Counted from the first letter of the stretch, positions 16,387 through 25,805 are shown. The stretch is 43,582 bases of DNA from CAZKFN01 sp964552035 (GCA_964552035.1 CAZKFN010000011.1:1-43582); one strand, 5' to 3'. Notes: a model not told the origin generated them from the letters alone. Program-made: numbers and translations.

Positions 16387-16488
16387 TGTATATACATCTA
16401 TATAGAAGAATTAAAAATTCTTAAAGTCAATAATTTAACTATAAATAAGAATGTTTATTTAGGGTGTATTTAATTTATTGATAAACTA

Positions 16489-16518
16489 TTGCAATTAGAT
16501 TGCTTTGTGGTACTTTTG
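16489..16518 (+). promoter_or_regulatory. dinB: Promoter of dinB
   Basis: TTG at 16489-16491, a 19-base spacer and TACTTTTG at 16511-16518 match the Bacteroidota consensus closely. The transcription start would fall near 16525, about 10 bases before ATG 16534. This shows that an upstream TTG start at 16489 is wrong. I see no LexA-type palindrome. Confidence 0.65.
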
Positions 16519-16533
16519 CTTCTTTCAATATTT

Positions 16534-17625
16534 ATGCATTTAATTTCTCAAGTTCCCATTTCTCGTAAGATCATTCATATCGACATGGATGCTTTTTATA
16601 CGTCTGTAGAGCAGTTAGATTTCCCTGAATTAAAAGGACAGGCCATAGCAGTTGGGAACCCGAACAAAGGAGGGGTTGTGGCAGCTGCTTCATATGAAGC
16701 AAGAGCATTTGGAGTTTATTCGGCGATGCCTTCTCTTATTGCGCGAAAAAAATGTCCCCATTTAATCTTTCAAAAACCTAGGTTCAATCGTTATAGAACG
16801 ATTTCACAGCGTATTCATACCATCTTTACAACTTACACCGATAAAGTAGAGCCTCTTTCGCTAGATGAAGCTTATTTGGATGTAACTTTTAATAAAAAAG
16901 GGCTACAATCGGCTATTAAAATTGCCATGCTAATTAGAAGGGAAATTAAAGAAAAACTTCTCTTAACAGCATCTGCAGGAGTATCCTTTAATAAGTTTTT
17001 AGCTAAAATTGCTTCAGATATTAATAAGCCTGATGGTCTGGCAGTCATTCTACCCGATGAAGCTATAAACTTTATGAAAACCTTAGAAGTTGGTAAATTT
17101 CATGGAATAGGAAAAGTTACAGCTGAGAAAATGAATAAGATGGGAATATTTACGGGAAGTGATTTAATGAAATATAGTCGTAAGGATTTGATTCTTCATT
17201 TTGGAAAGGCTGGAAAGCTTTATCATGATATCATCACAGCCAATGATAAAAGAGAAGTTAGATCAGATAGAATACGTAAGTCAATTGGTGCAGAACAAAC
17301 TTATTCAGAAGGTTTAGCTACTAAAAAAATGTGGATAAGGTATTTAGATGAAGTTTTGGAAACCTTAATGCCAAGAATCCACAAGAGTGGGCGAAAGGGG
17401 AAGACCATAACTTTAAAAGTCAAATATCAAGATTTTGAACAAAATAGTCGCTCTAAAACCTTGAATGATTTTACGGATGACAAAGCACTTATTTGGGCAA
17501 CGACTTTAGAATTACTTGAGCAAATAGAAGATAAAGGAAGAGTTATTCGATTGTTGGGAATTACCCTAACGCATTTGGATGTTCAAGAAGTTAAAAAAGG
17601 AAATCAGCTGACCTTAGATTTTTGA
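16534..17625 (+). CDS. dinB: DNA polymerase IV (Y-family)
   Basis: An error-prone translesion polymerase (363 aa). Catalytic acids: Asp17 in HIDMDAFYTSVEQ and Asp111/Glu112 in SLDEAYLDV. SYEARAFGVYSAMP, a ASAGVSFNKFLAKIASDINKP finger/palm region and a little-finger domain follow. The C-terminus, QLTLDF, fits a beta-clamp-binding motif, tying the enzyme to replication forks. The start at ATG 16534 follows a near-consensus promoter. The 3' end overlaps the convergent uvrB by 12 bases, so both genes' ends are transcribed from both strands. Confidence 0.95.
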   Translation: MHLISQVPISRKIIHIDMDAFYTSVEQLDFPELKGQAIAVGNPNKGGVVAAASYEARAFGVYSAMPSLIARKKCPHLIFQKPRFNRYRTISQRIHTIFTTYTDKVEPLSLDEAYLDVTFNKKGLQSAIKIAMLIRREIKEKLLLTASAGVSFNKFLAKIASDINKPDGLAVILPDEAINFMKTLEVGKFHGIGKVTAEKMNKMGIFTGSDLMKYSRKDLILHFGKAGKLYHDIITANDKREVRSDRIRKSIGAEQTYSEGLATKKMWIRYLDEVLETLMPRIHKSGRKGKTITLKVKYQDFEQNSRSKTLNDFTDDKALIWATTLELLEQIEDKGRVIRLLGITLTHLDVQEVKKGNQLTLDF

Positions 17626-19623
17626 TTTTTCCTTAAGTAATTTTTTTAGAGCTTGAATTTCATCTCTATAATGCGCTGCTTGAATAAAATCTAATTCTTT
17701 AGCAGCTTTTTCCATTTCCTTTTGACTTTTTCTAATACTCTTTTTTAGTGCATCTTCACTCATGTACTTCACAACCGGGTCCGCTGCTACACTGCCTTCA
17801 AAGAAAGCATCAGCACTGTATCTTTTATTTTTACGTCCTGGAACTTGGCTCTCTTTCTTCTTCAATGCTTGTGGTGTAATTCCATGCTTTTGATTGTAGG
17901 CAATTTGCTTTTCTCTTCGCCTTTCAGTTTCATCCATAGTCTGCTGCATGGAGCGAGTTATGGTATCTGCATAAAAAAGTACCCTACCGTTGATATTTCT
18001 TGCAGCTCTTCCAGCGGTTTGGGTGAGTGAGCGCACCGACCTTAAAAATCCTTCTTTATCTGCATCCATTATAGCAACTAGAGATACTTCTGGTAAATCT
18101 AGACCTTCTCTCAACAGGTTAACGCCAACCAAAACATCAAAAATCCCATTTCTTAAATCCCTAAGAATTTCAACTCTTTTTAAGGTATCTACATCAGAGT
18201 GAATGTACTGAGTTTTGATGTTGTATTCAACAAAGTAGTTAGTTAATTCTTCTGCCATTCTTTTTGTGAGTGTAGTCACTAATATTCGTTCATTTTTTTC
18301 TGATCGAATTCGAATTTCTTCCATTAAATCATCTACTTGATTTAGGGTAGGGCGTACTTCTATAATGGGATCTAAAAGACCTGTTGGTCGAATAACCTGC
18401 TCTACTAAAACACCCTCTGACTCCTCCAATTCATAATCTGCTGGGGTTGCACTAATATAAATTGTTTGATTGCGCATTTCTTCCCACTCATTAAATTTTA
18501 ATGGGCGGTTATCTATAGCGGCAGGCAATCGAAAGCCATATTCTACCAAATTAATTTTTCGGGAGCGATCTCCGCCATACATAGCTCCTATTTGTGGAAC
18601 AGTGACATGACTTTCATCAACTACTAAAAGATAATCTTCTGGGAAATAATCCATAAGACAAAAGGGACGAGTACCGGGAGCTCTACCGTCAAAATACCTA
18701 GAATAGTTTTCAATTCCCGAGCAATACCCCAACTCTTTCATCATTTCAAGGTCGTGTAAAGTACGTTCTTCAATTCTTTTTGCTTCTAACGGCTTTCCAC
18801 TTTCCTTAAAAAATTCGATTTGCTTCACCATGTCTTGTTGGATTTGCCAAATGGCATCGTTCATTCGCTCTTGAGTAGTCACAAAAAGATTGGCAGGGTA
18901 AATGTTAAGATGCTCAAACTCATCGATAGTTGCTCCATCTTCTGGGTTAAAAGAACGAATATCTTCTACTTCATCACCAAAAAAACTTATTCTATAGGCA
19001 ATATCAGTGTATGCAGGAAAGATATCAATGGTGTCTCCTTTAACTCTAAACGTTCCTCTTTTAAACTCTTCAACAGCTCTGGAATATAATGCAGAAACAA
19101 AGCTGTGTAGTAGTTTATGCCTACTTAAGAGTTCACCTTTCTTAATTCTAGTGATATTCTGTTTAAAGTCAGAAGGGTTGGATATACCATATATACAGGA
19201 AACTGAGGAAACGACAACGACATCTCTTCTACCTGAGAGTAGAGTGGAGGTGGCGCTTAAACGCAGTTTTTCAATTTCTTCATTAATGGATAAGTCTTTT
19301 TCTATGTATAAGTCTGAAGTAGGAATATAAGCTTCTGGTTGATAGTAATCATAATAAGAAACAAAATACTCAACGGCATTTTCAGGGAAGAACTGTTTAA
19401 ACTCCCCGTACAATTGAGCTGCTAAAGTTTTGTTGTGGCTTAATACCAAAGTTGGTCTTCCCGTTTCTTGGATGACGTTGGCAATGGTAAAAGTTTTCCC
19501 TGAGCCAGTAACCCCGAGAAGGGTTTGAGCTTTGCTACCAGATTCTACTCCTTCAACTAATTCCTTAATAGCTTGGGGTTGGTCTCCTGTTGGTTTATAA
19601 TCCGATACTAGCTTAAATTCCAT
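17614..19623 (-). CDS. uvrB: Excinuclease ABC subunit B
   Basis: UvrB (669 aa) is the damage-verifying helicase-like subunit of nucleotide excision repair. Motifs: Walker A GVTGSGKT (37-44), the damage-probing beta-hairpin YYDYYQPEAYIPTSDLYIEK (about 90-109), DESH in the Walker B region, helicase motif VGVNLLREGLDLPEVSLV, SLTQTAGRAARN, and a C-terminal UVR domain (KELDFIQAAHYRDEIQALKK) that contacts UvrC. A -7 box ends only four bases before the ATG, so the mRNA may be nearly leaderless. The 165 bases upstream hold no gene. Confidence 0.97.
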   Translation of the reverse strand: MEFKLVSDYKPTGDQPQAIKELVEGVESGSKAQTLLGVTGSGKTFTIANVIQETGRPTLVLSHNKTLAAQLYGEFKQFFPENAVEYFVSYYDYYQPEAYIPTSDLYIEKDLSINEEIEKLRLSATSTLLSGRRDVVVVSSVSCIYGISNPSDFKQNITRIKKGELLSRHKLLHSFVSALYSRAVEEFKRGTFRVKGDTIDIFPAYTDIAYRISFFGDEVEDIRSFNPEDGATIDEFEHLNIYPANLFVTTQERMNDAIWQIQQDMVKQIEFFKESGKPLEAKRIEERTLHDLEMMKELGYCSGIENYSRYFDGRAPGTRPFCLMDYFPEDYLLVVDESHVTVPQIGAMYGGDRSRKINLVEYGFRLPAAIDNRPLKFNEWEEMRNQTIYISATPADYELEESEGVLVEQVIRPTGLLDPIIEVRPTLNQVDDLMEEIRIRSEKNERILVTTLTKRMAEELTNYFVEYNIKTQYIHSDVDTLKRVEILRDLRNGIFDVLVGVNLLREGLDLPEVSLVAIMDADKEGFLRSVRSLTQTAGRAARNINGRVLFYADTITRSMQQTMDETERRREKQIAYNQKHGITPQALKKKESQVPGRKNKRYSADAFFEGSVAADPVVKYMSEDALKKSIRKSQKEMEKAAKELDFIQAAHYRDEIQALKKLLKEKSKI

Positions 19624-19627
19624 ATTG

Positions 19628-19635
19628 CAAACTTA
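19628..19635 (-). promoter_or_regulatory. Candidate -7 box for uvrB
   Basis: TAAGTTTG on the minus strand, four bases from the uvrB ATG (19621-19623). If used, transcription begins at or within a few bases of the start codon. No consensus TTG is seen at -33 (CTTTAG is closest). Confidence 0.4.
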
Positions 19636-19788
19636 CGATGAATAGAAATATTGCTAAAGTAGATGGAACACTTTAAGCACTGGTTGTAAGTTAGAGCGTG
19701 AGCAATGTTTTTAAGAACCAATACTTTGTACATCTATCCAATTGTATAGAAAGATTGGTTAAGATAAATTTAGCACGCCCTTTGAGGA

Positions 19789-20736
19789 TTAATTAGACTC
19801 TTTATCTTTCTTCTTTTTTCTTGCACTTTGTTTTTTCAATTCTTCACCAATTTGCGTTGAAGCAGTAAAAGAAGCTACCATATTGTTAAGCATCTCACTT
19901 CCTGCTTGTGGTGAATTGGGCAGCAAAATTAAGTTGCTGTTGCTGTCAGCTCCAATCGATTGTAAGGTGTCATAATGTTGAGTTACAACAATTAAAGCGG
20001 ACGCTTCTTGAGAGTTAATTCCTACTTTGCTCAATACATCCACACTTTCTTCAAGTCCTTTAGCAATTTCTCTTCTTTGATCAGCAATTCCTTGACCTTG
20101 TAACCGTTTGCTTTCAGCTTCTGCATGAGCAATAGCCACAATTTTAATTCTCTTTGCTTCGGCTTCAAATTCTGCAGCAACTTTTTCTCTTTCTGCTGCA
20201 TTAATTCTATTCATGGCATGTTTTACTTGCTCATCCGGATCAATATCTGTTACTAAGGTTTTAATAATATCGTACCCATAATCTTGCATGGCGTCATTTA
20301 ATTCTGTTTTTACAGCAATGGCAATATCGTCTTTTCTTTCAAAAACATCATCTAAAATCATTTTTGGAACTTCAGCACGAACTACGTCAAAAACGTAAGA
20401 AGTTATTTGCTCATGAGAGTTTTCTAATTTATAAAAAGCATCGTATACCTTTTCGCGAACCACTTGAAATTGAACAGAAATTTTTAATCGAACAAATACG
20501 TTGTCTTTTGTTTTAGTTTCAACAATTACATCCAGTTGTTGTACCTTTAAGTTTACCCTTCCTGAAACTTGATCCAGTAAGGGGATTTTAATTTGAAAAC
20601 CAGAGTTTCTTACGGATTGAAACCTACCTAAACGTTCTATAATAGCTGAGGTTTGTTGTTTTACTATAAAAAATCCTCCTTTTATAAAAACTAAAACTAT
20701 AAGTAAAATAACAAAGGTATATATACTAGGCATCAT
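19789..20736 (-). CDS. SPFH/band-7 (stomatin-like) membrane protein
   Basis: A 315-aa protein with one N-terminal membrane segment (about residues 4-24), an SPFH domain (about 27-200: IIERLGRFQSVRNSGFQIKI, VRLKISVQFQV, then RAEVPKMILDDVFERKDDIA), a charged helical region rich in Ala/Glu (AEREKVAAEFEAEAKRIKIV and on) and a basic tail (SARKKKKDKE). Such proteins form ring-like scaffolds at the inner membrane, often controlling FtsH or membrane microdomains. No NfeD-type partner is adjacent, which suggests a stand-alone stomatin/QmcA-like member. Two Met codons start the frame. Confidence 0.9.
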   Translation of the reverse strand: MMPSIYTFVILLIVLVFIKGGFFIVKQQTSAIIERLGRFQSVRNSGFQIKIPLLDQVSGRVNLKVQQLDVIVETKTKDNVFVRLKISVQFQVVREKVYDAFYKLENSHEQITSYVFDVVRAEVPKMILDDVFERKDDIAIAVKTELNDAMQDYGYDIIKTLVTDIDPDEQVKHAMNRINAAEREKVAAEFEAEAKRIKIVAIAHAEAESKRLQGQGIADQRREIAKGLEESVDVLSKVGINSQEASALIVVTQHYDTLQSIGADSNSNLILLPNSPQAGSEMLNNMVASFTASTQIGEELKKQSARKKKKDKESN

Positions 20737-20894
20737 AATCGTAAAGTTATATTTATTAAGGGTTAAAGGTAAGAATAAAGATAACAGAAACTCAAGAATA
20801 CAAAGCTTTATTGGAACAATTTTTTAAAAATAATAGGCCTGATAGATTCCAATGTTTCTGCTTAATTTTATCTTTTTTGAAAAAATTGAAAAAT

Positions 20895-23021
20895 ATGAAG
20901 AAGGTTAGTAGCTTATTTTTGAGTATTGTATTTGTGGTAAGTGGGGTTACTGCAAAAGAGGGAATGTGGTTGCCTATGTTTTTAAAGTCTTTAAACCAGA
21001 CAGAGATGCAAAACATGGGGATGAAATTAACTGCAGAGGATATTTATAATGTCAATAAAACAAGTTTAAAGGATGCTATTATTTCCTTTGGTGGTTTTTG
21101 TACAGGGGGCGTGGTTTCAGATCAGGGGTTAATATTAACCAATCATCATTGCGGTTATGGACAAATACAAGCACACAGTTCGGTTGAAAATGATTATTTA
21201 TCTAACGGCTATTGGGCTAGTGATTTTTCTAAAGAATTACCCAACGAAGGGTTAACTGCTACTTTTATTGTTCGAATGGAAGATGTCACAGCTGAGGTTT
21301 TAAACGATATTCCTGCGAATCTAACTACTAAAGAACGTCAAAAACAAATTAGAGAAAAGATGGATTCTATAGCCAAGAAGGCAGTTGAAGGAACTCATTA
21401 CACTTCTTTTATTCGTCCTTTTTTTTATGGGAATGAGTATTATATGTTTATTACTGAGGTATTTAAAGATATTCGCTTAGTGGGTGCTCCACCTTCATCA
21501 ATTGGAAAGTTTGGTGGAGATGAGGACAATTGGGTTTGGCCAAGGCATACAGGAGATTTCTCTCTTTTTAGAATCTATGCCGACAAAGACAATAATCCAG
21601 CTGAATACAGTAAAGATAATGTACCCTATCAATCTAAAAATCATCTTTCAATTTCTTTAAATGGAATAAAGGCCAATGATTTTACTATGGTGTTTGGTTT
21701 CCCTGGAGCAACACAAGAGTATATTACTTCCTATGGAATTAAAGAAGTGAAAGAGGTGTTAAACCCTAAGAGAATTCACCTTAGAAGGGAGGCCTTAGAT
21801 ATTATGGATCAATACATGAATGCCTCTGATGAAGTGAGAATTAAATACGCTTCTAAACATGCAAGAATTGCCAATTATTGGAAAAAGTGGAGTGGAGAAA
21901 ATTGGGGTTTAGAAAAGAGTAATGCCTTAAAAAAGAAGAGAGAATTAGAAGAATTATTTGTAAAAGCTACAGAAGGGAAAGAAGGATATGATGGTTTAAT
22001 GAACAGCTTTGAACAAAGATATAAGGACATAGAACAATATTCTCAAGCACGTAGTTATTTTATTGAGATTCCCTATCAAAAGGTAGAAATAATAGGACTT
22101 GCATCTTCTTTTCGAACTTTGGAGGGCTTTGCCGATAAATCTGAAGAAGAGCAAAGCAAAATCATTGAGAATTTAGAGAAAAAAGTGGAAAATCATTTTA
22201 AAAATTATGAATTGGAGCTGGATAAGGCTGTTGCACTAAAATTGCTTTCTATTTATCAAAAAGATATGCCTACCCAATTTGTGCCTAAAGCAATCCGAGG
22301 CACAGATGCCTCCAAGAATATTGAAAGAATGTATGACAGGTCGATTTTTTCAAAAAAAGAAACGACAATGAAGTTTTTAGAAGGGTTTAAATCATCTTTA
22401 AAAGATTTAAAGAAGGATCCAGCATTCGATTTGATGAGTGATTTCTTTGAAATTTACAATACGAAAATTTCTCCTGAATACCTTCGCTTAAATAGTGAGA
22501 TTGATTCTTTAAGTAAAATCTATGTGGCTGGTCTAAGGGAGTTTGTCCCAGGTAGATATTACCCTGATGCCAACAGTACCATGAGAGTAGCTTATGGTAA
22601 AGTAGAACCTATGAAGCCTATGGATGCCGTGAAATATGATTATTATACGACTACAGAAGGAATCTTGGAAAAATATGATCCAACAACAGTAGATTATAAT
22701 TTACCAGAGCGTTTAATTGAGGTCTTTGAAGAAGGTGATTTTGGAGATTATACCAATGAAAAAGGAGAGATGCCCGTTTGTTTTATTGCTTCAAATCACA
22801 CCACAGGTGGAAACTCCGGAAGCCCCGTGATTAATGGGGAAGGGCAATTAATAGGTTTGAATTTTGACAGGAATTGGCAAGGAACTATGAGTGATATTAA
22901 CTATGATGTAACTCAATGTAGGAACATCTCAGTTGACGTTCGTTATATTTTATTTATCGTAGATAAGTTTGCTGGGGCATCTCATTTGATCAATGAAATG
23001 ACTTTAGTGAAAACAGATTAA
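20895..23021 (+). CDS. S46 dipeptidyl-peptidase, DPP11-like (Asp/Glu specificity predicted)
   Basis: An exported serine peptidase (708 aa) that releases dipeptides from peptide N-termini. Signal peptide: residues 1-20. Catalytic His85 lies in LTNHHCGYG, and Ser641 in GGNSGSP. Eighteen residues after the Ser is Arg659 (LNFDRNW). In characterised S46 enzymes the residue at this spacing (673 where the Ser is 655) sets specificity: Arg in DPP11 for acidic P1, Gly in DPP7 for hydrophobic P1. The open frame starts at a TTG at 20811, but ATG 20895 gives the signal peptide. It converges on a DPP7-like paralogue. Confidence 0.93.
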   Translation: MKKVSSLFLSIVFVVSGVTAKEGMWLPMFLKSLNQTEMQNMGMKLTAEDIYNVNKTSLKDAIISFGGFCTGGVVSDQGLILTNHHCGYGQIQAHSSVENDYLSNGYWASDFSKELPNEGLTATFIVRMEDVTAEVLNDIPANLTTKERQKQIREKMDSIAKKAVEGTHYTSFIRPFFYGNEYYMFITEVFKDIRLVGAPPSSIGKFGGDEDNWVWPRHTGDFSLFRIYADKDNNPAEYSKDNVPYQSKNHLSISLNGIKANDFTMVFGFPGATQEYITSYGIKEVKEVLNPKRIHLRREALDIMDQYMNASDEVRIKYASKHARIANYWKKWSGENWGLEKSNALKKKRELEELFVKATEGKEGYDGLMNSFEQRYKDIEQYSQARSYFIEIPYQKVEIIGLASSFRTLEGFADKSEEEQSKIIENLEKKVENHFKNYELELDKAVALKLLSIYQKDMPTQFVPKAIRGTDASKNIERMYDRSIFSKKETTMKFLEGFKSSLKDLKKDPAFDLMSDFFEIYNTKISPEYLRLNSEIDSLSKIYVAGLREFVPGRYYPDANSTMRVAYGKVEPMKPMDAVKYDYYTTTEGILEKYDPTTVDYNLPERLIEVFEEGDFGDYTNEKGEMPVCFIASNHTTGGNSGSPVINGEGQLIGLNFDRNWQGTMSDINYDVTQCRNISVDVRYILFIVDKFAGASHLINEMTLVKTD

Positions 23022-23115
23022 ATATTAAATAATCCACTAGGGATTACTGTCTTTAACAACAGTACTGTTTTGAATTAAATTCACTCAGACTACAAAACTC
23101 TGCAAACTTCAGAAA

Positions 23116-23172
23116 GGATGCTGGGGGTTTGATTTAATTTTAGATGCTCTGAAAATCACTCATCCACTTTAA
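23116..23172. repeat. 45-bp repeat family, locus C (single diverged copy)
   Basis: ATTTTAGATGCTCTGAAAAT, then CACTCATCCACTT, aligns with the ATTTTAA-TTAAAAT-CACTCAGCC core of the repeats at 14.4 and 15.6 kb. GGATG at 23116-23120 can pair with CATCC at 23161-23165 as an outer stem. A still weaker fragment (AAATTCACTCAGACTAC) lies at about 23077-23093. Confidence 0.6.
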
Positions 23173-23296
23173 ACACTCTAAAACGAAACGAATAAAACTG
23201 AATATAAATAACTCTTTCAAAACCATTTTTTAAAATCATTCACACGCCAAGATTTTTCCAAAAAATGTGAATAAATGCTTTATTAATAAAAAGTGT

Positions 23297-23330
23297 TTTA
23301 TGTAAGATCCTTTATGTAAGATCCTTTATG
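23297..23330. repeat. 14-bp direct tandem repeat
   Basis: TTTATGTAAGATCC occurs twice in a row (23297-23310, 23311-23324) followed by a partial third TTTATG. Probably slippage in AT-rich DNA; no function is suggested. Confidence 0.85.
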
Positions 23331-23417
23331 AAAATACTATCCTATTTATCAAAAGCACTCATTTAATAATAAGTAAGATTAAACAACTCATAGAGCATAG
23401 TATCTGTGCAAAATTAT

Positions 23418-23458
23418 AAAAGCCTTATCTCTTATTTTATTAAAAGTATAAGGCTTTT
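23418..23458. terminator. Terminator-like hairpin, possibly bidirectional
   Basis: AAAAGCCTTAT (23418-23428) pairs with ATAAGGCTTTT (23448-23458), an 11-bp stem with a long 19-base loop and T5 after it on the plus strand. It lies nearly 400 bases after the DPP11-like gene, so it could end that transcript or an unknown short RNA. Confidence 0.5.
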
Positions 23459-23495
23459 TATTGTAAGGAATAATCTACTATCTTACCATTTTAGA

Positions 23496-23532
23496 CTTAA
23501 AAAAACAAGGAGGAGAAACTTAATTCTCCTCC
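23496..23532 (-). terminator. Terminator of the DPP7-like gene
   Basis: GGAGGAGAA (23509-23517) pairs with TTCTCCTCC (23524-23532) around a six-base loop. On the minus strand the hairpin is followed by TTGTTTTTTT, downstream of the gene ending at 23622. Confidence 0.8.
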
Positions 23533-23621
23533 CTGACTGAAATATTAACCTAGGTTATAATTTAATTAGAAAGAATAAACTAGAAATAACTTAGTTTTTA
23601 GTTTATCACTCCTTAAAGATG

Positions 23622-25778
23622 TTATTCTTTTACTAGCTTCATTTCATCCACTAGGTGAGAAGCTCCAGCAAACTTGTCAATCACAAACAGCACATAGCGA
23701 ATATCTACACTAATCGTTCTTTGTAAATCATGCTCAAATGCGATATCCCCACTCATGGCTTCCCAGTTTCCATCAAATGCAATTCCTATAAGTTCACCAT
23801 TGCCGTTAATAACTGGGCTTCCAGAGTTTCCTCCAGTAATGTCATTGTTGGAAATAAAATTAATTGCTAAATCACCATTCTTGTCTGCATATTGACCGTA
23901 ATCTTTTTTAAGAATCAGCTCTTTTAATTTTTCTGGAACAATAAATTCATAATCTTCAGGATTTTCTTTTTCTAAAATCCCTTTTGCAGTAGTGTGAACA
24001 TGATAACTAACTCCGTCTTTAGGGTCATAAGATTTAACCTGTCCATGGGTAAAACGCATAGTAGAGTTGGCATCGGCAGCATAAAGTTTGTCTGGGTTCA
24101 TCTCTCTAAGAGCCTTTACAAATAAACGTTTAGAGCGTTCCATACCGTTATTCTCTTCTTGAATTAAAGGAGATACATGCTCAAAGTAATAATTCAGGTT
24201 GGTTTTCATTAATTGATAAATGGGATCCTTGTTTATCACGCTTGCTTTGGGACTGTTTAAAAAGTTCATCACTTTATTTTCATCTACAAAAATTGACTTA
24301 CTAAAATATTGCTTTGCCATTTTAGTGTAATTCCCTTTGTATTTTTTGTTTAACTTTTTAAAATCTTCAGATAACATACTTTTAGGCAAGTCTTCATAAT
24401 AAGCTTTTACCATTGCAGCAAAAACATCCTTGTCAATAACTTTACTGTAGTTTTTAAAATGTTTTGCCGTAAAAGCTTTAAGTGCTTCAACCGTTTCATC
24501 TATTTTATCCTGATCTGTATCTTTCGCTTCAAGTAGTCCTTTTAAAGCAGAAAATTGTCTTGAAAAGCCTATAGCTTCAATTCTAAATAGCGCCTCATTA
24601 ATGTATATTCGAGCAAGATTTGCATCTTTAAGATTGTTATATCCCTCCACAAACCCTTGAAGCACATCTCCATACTCTTCAGTTCTTTTTGAATCGGCCT
24701 CAATCCATTGACTTAAATCATTTTCAATGGCTTTCTTTTGGTCGTATACTTTTAAGCGTTTTAAACCTGCTTGCTGACCAGTAAAGTATTTCCAATAATT
24801 ACTAATACTCGCATGCTTGGAAGCATATTGAAGGCGAACCTTTTCACTTTTGTTCATTTCTCTTTCATACACATCCAATGCATCTCTTCTTAGCTTAACG
24901 ATAGAAGGTTGACGAATATCCAATTCAAATTCAACTCCATGAGAAGTTAAGTATCGATCTGTAGAGCCGGGATATCCAAAAATCATAGCGAAATCTCCCT
25001 CTTCAATTCCTTTTAAAGAAATTGGCAAGCTGTGTTTTGGTTTATAAGGTTGATTGTCTTTACTGTATTCAGCAGGCTTATTGTCTTTGTCGGCATAAAC
25101 TCTAAACATAGCAAAATCGCCAGTTTGTCTGGGCCAAATCCAGTTATCAGTGTCTCCTCCAAATTTACCAATTGAATTGGGAGGTGTTCCCACCAATCGA
25201 ACATCTGGGAAAGTTTCATAAACAAATAAATAAAACTCATTTCCATTGTAAAAGCTTTTAACAACAGCAGAGTAATCTGTCTCACCAACTGCTAAAGTTT
25301 CTAGAGAATCGCTGATTTCTTTAATGGCTTTGCTTCGCTCTTGAAGACTCATTTCTTCATTTAATTCAGCATTAACTACATCGCTTACATCTTCTATGCT
25401 CACTAAAAAGGATACGGAAAAATCTGCAAAAAGTTCTTCAGAATGGTCTGCAGCCCAAAAACCATCTCTTAAATAGTTATTTTTCTCTGAACTTAAAGCT
25501 TGAATAGCACCATACCCACAGTGGTGGTTAGTTAGCAACAAGCCTTGGTCTGAAATAATTTCACCTGTACAAAAACCACCTCCAAGACGAACAATTGCAT
25601 CTTTTAAACTGGCATTATTTACACTGTATATTTCTTCAGGAGTTAAATGCAGACCTTGCTTTTGAAGATCAACATAGTTTAAACGTTTAATTAACATTGG
25701 AAGCCACATGCCTTCATCAGCATGAAGAGGCATAAAAGCAAGTATTAAACCAGCTATCAGAAGAGAAACCTTTTTCAT
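23622..25778 (-). CDS. S46 dipeptidyl-peptidase, DPP7-like (hydrophobic specificity predicted)
   Basis: A second exported S46 peptidase (718 aa). Signal peptide about 1-20 (ending PLHA), the shared DEGMWLPM start, catalytic His86 in LTNHHCGYG and Ser652 in GGNSGSP. The specificity position, 18 residues after the Ser, is Gly670 (IAFDGNW), as in DPP7, which prefers hydrophobic P1 residues. Relative to its neighbour at 20.9 kb the fold and length match, but the two diverge widely in the helical middle, so the duplication is old. The frame is open to 25832, but ATG 25778 begins the signal peptide and lies below a -7 box. Confidence 0.93.
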   Translation of the reverse strand: MKKVSLLIAGLILAFMPLHADEGMWLPMLIKRLNYVDLQKQGLHLTPEEIYSVNNASLKDAIVRLGGGFCTGEIISDQGLLLTNHHCGYGAIQALSSEKNNYLRDGFWAADHSEELFADFSVSFLVSIEDVSDVVNAELNEEMSLQERSKAIKEISDSLETLAVGETDYSAVVKSFYNGNEFYLFVYETFPDVRLVGTPPNSIGKFGGDTDNWIWPRQTGDFAMFRVYADKDNKPAEYSKDNQPYKPKHSLPISLKGIEEGDFAMIFGYPGSTDRYLTSHGVEFELDIRQPSIVKLRRDALDVYEREMNKSEKVRLQYASKHASISNYWKYFTGQQAGLKRLKVYDQKKAIENDLSQWIEADSKRTEEYGDVLQGFVEGYNNLKDANLARIYINEALFRIEAIGFSRQFSALKGLLEAKDTDQDKIDETVEALKAFTAKHFKNYSKVIDKDVFAAMVKAYYEDLPKSMLSEDFKKLNKKYKGNYTKMAKQYFSKSIFVDENKVMNFLNSPKASVINKDPIYQLMKTNLNYYFEHVSPLIQEENNGMERSKRLFVKALREMNPDKLYAADANSTMRFTHGQVKSYDPKDGVSYHVHTTAKGILEKENPEDYEFIVPEKLKELILKKDYGQYADKNGDLAINFISNNDITGGNSGSPVINGNGELIGIAFDGNWEAMSGDIAFEHDLQRTISVDIRYVLFVIDKFAGASHLVDEMKLVKE

Positions 25779-25805
25779 TGTATAATTTTTCAATTTAGAT
25801 ATTTG

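Larger units (their letters stand above)
23022..23621. other. 600-bp gene-free region between the two S46 genes
   Basis: No coding sequence found. It holds an AACAGTACTGTT palindrome (23058-23069), a diverged copy of the 45-bp repeat (23116-23172), an inverted repeat ATTCACA/TGTGAAT (23238-23244, 23266-23272), a 14-bp tandem repeat (23297-23330), a -7-like TAATTTTG on the minus strand (23409-23416), and two terminator-like hairpins (23418-23458 and 23500-23532). Confidence 0.6.

Noticed and set aside
20811..20894. Upstream TTG start of the DPP11-like peptidase
   Set aside because: The 28-residue extension would bury the signal peptide; ATG 20895 gives a standard export signal.
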